64,000 nt of DNA from Limonium bicolor (lineage: Eukaryota; Streptophyta; Magnoliopsida; Caryophyllales; Plumbaginaceae), in the NCBI GenBank assembly GCA_023374045.1, contig CM041776.1:40740171-40804170 (forward strand), read 5' to 3'. Made by a program: the position numbers and the translations under genes. Every line of letters starts with the position of its first letter. Within the stretch, counting starts at the first letter, position 1. The notes beneath the pieces are model-generated. The model was given only the letters and a program-made list of their open reading frames with translations. It was not told where the DNA came from and ran no database searches. Positions 56,489-64,000 of the stretch are shown here, piece by piece.

Positions 56489-59400
56489 CAACAACCCGGA
56501 TAACTAGATTATATTTTACAACTCCAACAACCTTTGCCAATGATGGAACTCTGCATAAATATTCACTAGTCTCTCAACAGTACTCTGTCAACTTCTTCTT
56601 TGTATGTTTTAATGTTTACTTTATTTTTCTTCTGACGATGAGCCTTTTTTGGGTATTCGTTACTTCACACAATGCAGAACAACTAATTCTATATTACCCA
56701 CCATAAGTTACAGCTGTTGCCGTAATGTTACACACCATGGGAAAGCTTCATCTTTGTATTCCTTCGGTCTTGGATTGCCATATTAACCTTCTAGACTTTT
56801 GAGAGTAGTCTTGGCCCGGTCCACCTTTTAATTTAATTTTCTATTACACTACAGAACCTAATCTTTACTTGTTATGGGACACTAAAAAATAATAGAGCTT
56901 AAACAGAACCCAACAGAAGTACATATCTATAAAAAGAGATGTGCATTATTGGTTGTGATTGAATTCTATATGATCTAACCGTGTCTTTTCATAATCTTTT
57001 CATTTTGGCGGGAAAAAGTTGAAGAATGCTGCAAATTTATTGCATGATGAAGCAGCAATGGTAACAACAATAACAAGGGATACAAGAGGAAGCAGCATAC
57101 ATGGTTACTAGAAGAACAACTTCGCAAAAGAAACAGGGGATCAATAGCTTCATAGCTACTAGCAAGTCCCTCTAAAAACAAGCTGTTCACGCTAGTTATC
57201 ACTTCAGGTGTGCTAGCAAGGGTACTATCCGTATGAACATCCTCATCACCACCATTAGTATCTCTAATGAACAGGGATCTTGAGACATACATATTCTAGA
57301 TTCCACATCCAAAACTATCAAACTAGAAAATATTAAAAGTCATATATTGATCAACGAGCTCACTGGAATGTACAAACATAACAACAAAAGAGGATATAAA
57401 AATAATCAACTCATTATATTATATATAATGTTGGCCAAAGCTAAGTAAAAAAAAAGCTAGATTTTTAATATTAAGCTGACATATAAGTTTGAAATTTAAT
57501 TGAATACATGAGCGTTTGATTGAAGCTGGGATATAACATACCTATATGTAATTCAACCTATGCTGTTATAGTGCAGTAGTTTCAGGACTATTGTGCGGCT
57601 ATTGTTGACTGATGTGCAACTAAACCACAATCTGTTCATCTATTTTCAGGGCAGAATGCGAGCAATCATTTAATTATGATTGAAGATGTCATATAATACA
57701 CCTAACCATATTTCAAGGTGTGCTGTAAAAGTGCAGTAGTTTCAGGACTAGTGTGCAGTTGTAGTTGATTGACAAGCAACTAAGCCACGATCTGTTCAAC
57801 TAAAGCACATCTATGAACATCAGAAGAAAGACTTATTTGGGCTACGAAGAAGACAGCAGTCTGAAAAGAAGGGGAACACCATCACTACTCTAAAAGTCTA
57901 CTCCGAAGCTTATACTCCAGCCTGGCTTTTGGATTCTGGAAACAGCAAGGACTACGCTAGTGCTTATAATACTTATCGTTCGCTTCACAAGGTGCGACAG
58001 AAGAAATCAAAAACTTCTATTGTTATAATCGCCAGAGAGAGAAGAAGATAAATTCGAGTATATTACCGGTTCGGATTCAGCCCGTATTCAATCTAGTGTG
58101 CGAGATGTAGCACTTCCAGTGATTTATCTCTGCAGAGGCGCAGAGCGTATAAGATCCTTGTTCGCCAGTTAGGGATGCAAAATTACCGTGAGTGAAAAAA
58201 ATGAAGATGACCGAAAAATTCCTTACTTGACCTTATTTTGTTCTCTTGATGATATTTTATCATTTGCAAATATTAAGCGCAAGTTTCGCCACATCATCTT
58301 TGCTTTCTTATTAATGATTTATATGTTACATAATTAATAAGCTTTGTTTCAATAAGATTAAGATGTGTATTAATATATTTTTCACAATAATGTCTGTCAT
58401 GGAATTCTTCTTATATTTTAAAGTTACATACTATGTTTTTTCACTCTTTTTTTCAAATTAAGAAAATTTACAACTTAAAGTATCCATAATTTAAAAATTG
58501 ACATCGAAATTTACAAATCTATTAAAATGAGACACATGAGGATATTCTATCAAAATTAGATTCCCAAACAGTCATCTTTTTTACATTACAAATGATTCTT
58601 ATCAGTTACATATAAGATGCAGATTAGAAAATAACATAATCTACAGTGTGTCTCTTAAGATTTTAAAATTTTTCAATGTGGATATTTTAAGAAAATGATA
58701 TGTAGAAAGAACTATAAAGACTTGCATTTTATAAATAATCGTTCAACCTTGAAAAACTTGCATTTTGAATGAAGAAAGTATACTTTATTATCAATATTAG
58801 ATTAAAAAAAAATAAGGTAGTTAATCCTAATGAAAGATACTTTTAATTTTTAAATCTTATTATTGGTGGAATATGATATAAGGTATGATTCCTTAGAAAA
58901 TGGTACCTTATATGTTTGTACAAAAAGATGTTTTGACATTAATAAAGTTATCATTCCTTACCTTAATGGGTGCGGCTCATATGATGTACGAGAATTCTAC
59001 AGGAGTGTTGCTAGTTATACAAATGCGCGTATAGAAAAAGATAAGCTTATGCGTTGAAGTAAAACACAAAAAAGAAGTAAAATTTTATTTTATAAAAATG
59101 AAGAAAGGAGCATACTATCATTCCCTCTTGCTTCACTCACGAACACTCTCTTTGCTTCCCTCATGAACACTTTCTCTTCAGGTTTCGCCCGTTCCAAAAA
59201 TGATACACTCTCAATCGATTTTGTTCATTTGAGTTTCACCATAGATTAACAATTCAACACACAAAATTGGTTCAAGATTGAAAAGGATATAGATCGAGAG
59301 TGAAGCAATTGCCTTGGGTGGGTGTTCTACCAGTAGGTCTCGAACATGTCGGAATCTGCCTTGTTTAAGCTTTTCAACTTTGAATATCACGAGGATTTAC

Positions 59401-60005
59401 GTTTCTATGCCTCGCCATCCCCGTTAGTCTCTCTTCCTCCACTCGCATTCAAACCCTAGCTCGTTCCTCTATCTCCTTTGCTCACATTCAAACCTTAACT
59501 TTTTTTTAATTTCTTCTATTGTGTTTATTTTAGCTATCCGACATCATCAGAATTCTACTAATCCACACTTTTTCTCATTTCTATGCAGAATTTCATTTCT
59601 TGTTCAATAAATCTTCTCTTTAACATCTGATTCATGAACACCTTCCGTGGGGGCTCCCTTTGATTCCATCCTAGCGGTAGCAGATTGTGGCTTCTAGCCA
59701 GTAAGCAGGATCCATGCGCTTTTTTTTATTTCCTCTCTTTGCTGCTTTTAGAAACTACTGAACTGGACAAGAGTTTTAAGATGTTGGTTTTGATTTCGAA
59801 CAGAAATTTATGGGTTTTTCATATCTCTCACACCTGCTTCAATGATAATTATTCAGAATGAAATCAACTTAGAGACAGAGAGAAATAAAGGGACGATATT
59901 GGTTCCTCAAATCTGGTTTGTGGTTGTGGGCTTACAGTATAGCGAGAATTCTTGATAATATAAATATAATGTTTTTGTCTTTATTCCAACTATTGAATTG
60001 ATTCT
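56489..60005. other. Intergenic region, no secure gene
   Basis: About 3.5 kb with only short frames. A minus-strand frame of 105 codons (57292-56975) has a hydrophobic Leu run but no known domain. ATG 59347 opens a 37-codon frame (MSESALFKLFNFEYHED) in a stretch with plant leader-like CT text around it; it could be a first exon cut off by the LTR at 60006, but I cannot show this. A tandem duplication lies at 57517-57805. Confidence 0.45.
57517..57805 (+). repeat. Direct duplication, about 125 bp, period about 160
   Basis: TGATTGAAG..ATATAA..CCTA...GTGCAGTAGTTTCAGGACTA occurs at 57517-57640 and again at 57677-57805, with roughly four in five bases kept. Each copy ends near ACTAA.CCAC.ATCTGTTCA. 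No function is apparent. Confidence 0.75.
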
Positions 60006-60112
60006 TGTAACACCCCTATTTAATCGGCTCCTAATCGTCATCCAAAACTCGTACTTTCCTTATAATCGCAGCGGTAATCTAAATACAATCGAACTACTGG
60101 TGTTACCGTTCT

Positions 60113-60130
60113 CACTCGCTCATACGAGTA
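60113..60130 (-). other. Terminal LTR hairpin, copy G
   Basis: In transcript sense TACTCG-TATGAG-CGAGTG: a 6-bp stem with one U-G, 107 nt before the LTR terminus, followed within a few bases by ACGGTAACACC. Confidence 0.5.
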
Positions 60131-60602
60131 ATAACGCATTTACTGAAATATTCATAATACGAAACAATTTCCCACAGTGACAACAAGAGATAGACTTAAC
60201 TTTCCATTCTAAAATAAAATACAATCGTAGTGAGCATTCTAAGTATTCAAGTCCTATACACGTTTCTATGTTCGTATCGAAATACAACAGTACATATCCA
60301 AATAACTGTGACTAGCTACCCAGCGCGTCCCGCTCTCTGTCGACACCGGAAGCTGCATACCTGAAAAATGTTTGTTTGTGGTATGGAATCAGCCCCTTTG
60401 GAGTATGCTACTACATGACTATCATGCCCCCTCAGACCCTCGGTTAATTAGTCGAGAGCATACAGTTCATTTTCATGCATGTTGTTTAATACAAAACTGT
60501 AAAGCAATAATAACATTGCAGTAAACTCAAATAACAAACAAGCCCCCGGCTTCACATATCACACCACAATAAACCAACTGAAATGCGTCACAATGCATAT
60601 AT

Positions 60603-60770
60603 GAGTACAAAGACTCCACTCAAACAAACACATAATAATTCACATTCGAGTACGGCGACTCAACTCAACCAAATACACAATAATTCACACACGAGTACAG
60701 CGACTCAACTCAACCAAAAACATAATAATCCATATGCGAGTACAGCGACTCAACTTAACCAATCCATAAA
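60603..60770 (+). repeat. 45-bp minisatellite, about 3.7 units
   Basis: GAGTACAGCGACTCAACTCA followed by ACCAAA.ACATAATAATTCACA starts at 60603, 60648, 60693 and 60738. Because 45 is a multiple of three, a repetitive frame stays open, which is not evidence of a gene. Confidence 0.9.
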
Positions 60771-63700
60771 CACCCCACACAAATCATGCTATTCACATAT
60801 CATACAACAGTATATTATAAGCATACTAAACAACGAGCGAGACAGTACGAGAGTTATAAATGTTCAGTTTATTCTCGTCTTGGCCTTAAGGCCCCAAATG
60901 ATTCTCGCCAGTAGTACGAGCTATCTAGCTATTCGTATATTGTTTAGTCTCATGCCTATGACGATGTCTCGTTGAAACGACGTGTCTCTATACATACCCA
61001 TATCTCATGGCGGGTCACCCACGGCAGTAGCCACTCCAGCGGTAGAGTCTCCGACCGACGAACCATCTGTAGTCCGTTGGAATTTCCCTTGATACTTACA
61101 GATACTCACACGGCATCCTAGTATCGTTAGTTGATCACAACTCACACCAACAGCCACAACCTCTTGGATTGTTCATCTATACCATCGCATCGCATTACAA
61201 TTTTCCTAACACAGCAGACTAAGGTCGTTAGTCCAATCCTAAGTACATCGACTCGGGATCCAGTGTTAGATACGAGAGTGGCGTTAAAAAGGCCAATGCT
61301 CCATATATAAGTCTCGGATAATATATATATATATATATCTTATTATCCTAATGCTACAACCTTTTTCTTACGTTCCTTATATTACACATATAAGTTAGCA
61401 TCATTGCCGCTAGTTCATTTTATAAATATGTTCATATATACAAACAATATTGTTATCGCACAACAGTAATAATAATAAAGCAGCGTTAATATACAATTCA
61501 TGCATATTAATTCACACAAGCAGACATTCAATCTTATCACAAATTTTTACACAATGTCTGAACTGGGGAAATCCTTAGAGACAATCAAGCCACATAATAA
61601 CATACCGTGCACCGGGAAAATAGGATCGTGGAGTATGAATCAAGCTAAATCCAATGCTCCTCGAGACGCCTCTACCAATCTAATAATACGTATCACACTA
61701 CGTATTAGCATTTCATATAACAACATTACTCTACAGTACCCCGTACCGTCGCTAATCCCTCCCGGTTCATTCCCTGTTATTAACTAATAACATCTCTCGG
61801 GTTTTCGGTTTAATTCGGGATTAGTTTTACGTAAACGTTATATTGCATGCATGGGAACGCTCGCATGCGGGGTTACGTCGTAGTATATTAATATACTTAA
61901 CTTATACATTCATTATCGCATGTATAGTATTATACACTTGTATATTATATAGTTGTCACTATATTGTATGTATAATTTTAATCATATATTATACATCCTA
62001 CCTTAGTATTTATTTCTCTAAGGCTAGTTTATCCAAGTGTAAAATGTTGTATAATTCATATTTAAAATACTTTGAGTTATATAACCCCTTATTATTTCAT
62101 GTGCACACTTAACATTAGAATTTCCATAACTAATGTTTATAATCCTTTTCTCCTTATCTTATATCATTTTACTTATATTATATGGTTATTGAACCATATC
62201 ATATTTCTCACTCCATAACATATATTTATTTATATATATGTATTATGGGACCATTTATTATATGGTAAGTATTTATAACATATTCATTCTTCCTTAATGA
62301 ATATTTTCATATTTATAAATGTTATAACCTTTATAACATTATCACCCATATTATAAATTTCATTCCTAAATAACAGCCCCTTATGTTTTATTTTACTTAC
62401 AAAACCACCACATTATTTATATAATGTTACATTATAGTCATATAACATATATTATGACATTTATATCTTTATACCATTTATAACCTATAGTTATATCATG
62501 TTATAAAATACCAAACAGAACCATAATATGTCAGTTTTTAATAATTCCACATATACTTTCAGAAATTACATAATAACCCCAAATGTTATTATATTGTTAC
62601 ACTTATAACATATATCTTATATCATAACATTTTAAACCTTAATTTCCAACCCTTTAACTTTCCATAATTACCAAATAACCCCCTTTTATAACATATAGTT
62701 TCTAATATCATTAAAACTATATATTATACACATATCTTATTAATACCCCTTATATTATTCTAAATATCACCAAACTATACCAAAGGGTTATAAATATCAT
62801 TCCTAACCCACATACTTTCGGTTATTGCATCTCTACCCCATTTGCTATCCACAATGTAACGATAACATAAAAACTATATATTATACATATATAATTCATT
62901 CTAACTCCAAATTTAACCAAATAAATTCCTAAAAATTCCTAATAGACCAAGGTCTGTTATAAACTCCATTTTGCACCCAGAATTCTCGAAAATTATAAAT
63001 ATACCCCAAATTTTATACAAATGTTATAATTTAATACATAACTTATTATAAGCTAGTATTTAATTCCATAATTCACCAAATTTGGTCAAAGTCTCCCATA
63101 TGGTCAACCTTTGACCTCCAACATAGTTTTGACTCCTAAACTCTCAGTAATTACAGATTGTACCCCAATCTTATATATACTTACAATTTAACCCCAAAAC
63201 TTTATAAAATGTTATAATTTTTATTTAAATTCATTTTAAACCCCAAACTTCATCTAATATGACCCACGACTATCTATATTTCCAGTAATTACCGGTTTGA
63301 CCCCAACTTTATGCTAAGTGCATAAATTAAATTAAATAAGCTTTTAAACTTAAATAAGATGGCCTAGTAACATGGCCTTATTACAACCTTGAGCTTGTAA
63401 TATAAATTACACATTAAATAGATTAGAAAATACTATAACTCTCGGCCTTACCACCAACTTCTCCATATTTACCAATTTTCCACATAATGTCTTAATTTGA
63501 CCATTATGTTAATTTAACCACTTAAATGATTATCCCAAAGTTTCTATGACATTTCCTAGTCATTTTTAAAGTCAAAATTGACCATCCATTACAGCCCACT
63601 CACTGTAATAATTTACATAAGCTTATAAAATATATTAACATAGGATTAAGGTGTTATACCTTAAAATTAATGAGCTTTTAAGCTTCAATTTGGCCACGGG

Positions 63701-64000
63701 AGTAGGGGGATCTTCAAACAGCTCCTTAGATGATTTCTAACAGCAAGATAAGGCATGATTAGGTTCCAAATACTGAACCAACCATAAGAACACATATACA
63801 CCATTATTAAGCTAGATTTTCACCTTGAAGTTCCAAGGGTTTGACAAGCTATTTTCGGCCTAAATTTCCAGAGGTGAAAGAGTGTCAAAACCACCACAAA
63901 ACCATGGTAATAATCAAGAGACAACAAGGTATGAAAGTCTTGGAATTTACCTAGACAAAACTGTCTTAAGAAGTGAAATCTTGCCCTTGAATTTGGCCAC

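Larger units (their letters stand above)
60006..64000 (-). mobile_element. Minus-strand long LTR (LTR G), open at the window end
   Basis: It begins on the plus strand with TGTAACACCCC at 60006, the reverse of an LTR 3' end, and runs at least 4 kb. Its reverse complement aligns with the plus-strand LTR F at 13600-15677 and 24554-25579. The candidate target duplication on this side is ATTCT (60001-60005); the other side is outside the window. It holds a 45-bp minisatellite, an (AT)n run near 61321-61340, and no gene. Confidence 0.8.

Noticed and set aside
57930..57975. W-L-L-D-S-G-like peptide near 57930 as a copia protease relic
   Set aside because: The match is six residues without any neighbouring gag or integrase signal.
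59347..59460. Short frame MSESALFKLFNFEYHED as a first exon of a gene
   Set aside because: Only 37 codons, no known domain, and anything downstream is cut by the LTR at 60006; left as a note in the intergenic entry.
60583..60975. Plus-strand frame of 130 codons
   Set aside because: Its first half is the 45-bp minisatellite and its second half shows no domain; it lies inside LTR G.

Overview
This window looks like nuclear DNA of a flowering plant, probably a eudicot. The signs are introns with GT/AG borders, plant-type LTR retrotransposons primed by initiator-Met and probably Arg tRNA, a tRNA-derived SINE, hAT and Mutator-like (MULE) transposon remains, and one nuclear gene for a chloroplast ankyrin protein. 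I cannot name the species. No rRNA, tRNA, CRISPR array or bacterial-type operon was seen.

1-27.5 kb and 60-64 kb are layers of very long-LTR Ty3/gypsy elements. Element 1 has the end of its 5' LTR at 1-158, a degenerate interior at 159-5221 and a 4.9 kb 3' LTR at 5222-10143, which itself carries a hAT miniature element. Element 1 lies inside another LTR (ending at 10970), and that LTR lies inside the interior of a minus-strand Tat/Ogre-like element. Next comes a plus-strand LTR (13.6-25.58 kb) split by a minus-strand solo LTR (15678-24548, duplication ATACC). That solo LTR is in turn split by a second minus-strand solo LTR (16320-20916, duplication AATAC). Another LTR ends at 27542, and a relative of the split LTR starts on the minus strand at 60006 and runs out of the window. 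These LTRs share two RNA-like designs: a hairpin about 100 nt before the 3' end, and in three of them an array of GC-rich hairpins in mid-LTR.

27.5-42.3 kb holds an A-rich block with a SINE, then the decayed coding region of a Mutator-like composite. Its parts are an upstream exon, a plant mobile domain (PMD) gene, an inverted-repeat/tandem-repeat block, and a FAR1-like MULE transposase joined to an OTU cysteine-protease domain. A solo LTR (30871-33757, duplication AGGGT) splits it. All of these genes carry stops and frameshifts.

42.28-46.58 kb is a complete copia element with 150-bp LTRs, unusual TA...TA ends and an AAAAG duplication. Its gag-pol is broken and the third catalytic acid of its integrase is replaced.

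46.9-49.2 kb (minus strand) holds the only intact conventional gene: an EMB506-type chloroplast ankyrin-repeat protein in seven coding exons, with ankyrin repeats encoded one per 99-nt exon. Upstream of it lie two short non-autonomous LTR elements (49602-52114 and 54523-56483), each with perfect LTR pairing and target duplications and each carrying a basic ORF of unknown function. Between them is a minus-strand purine-permease pseudogene. 56.5-60 kb is mostly unassigned intergenic DNA with a 160-bp duplication.
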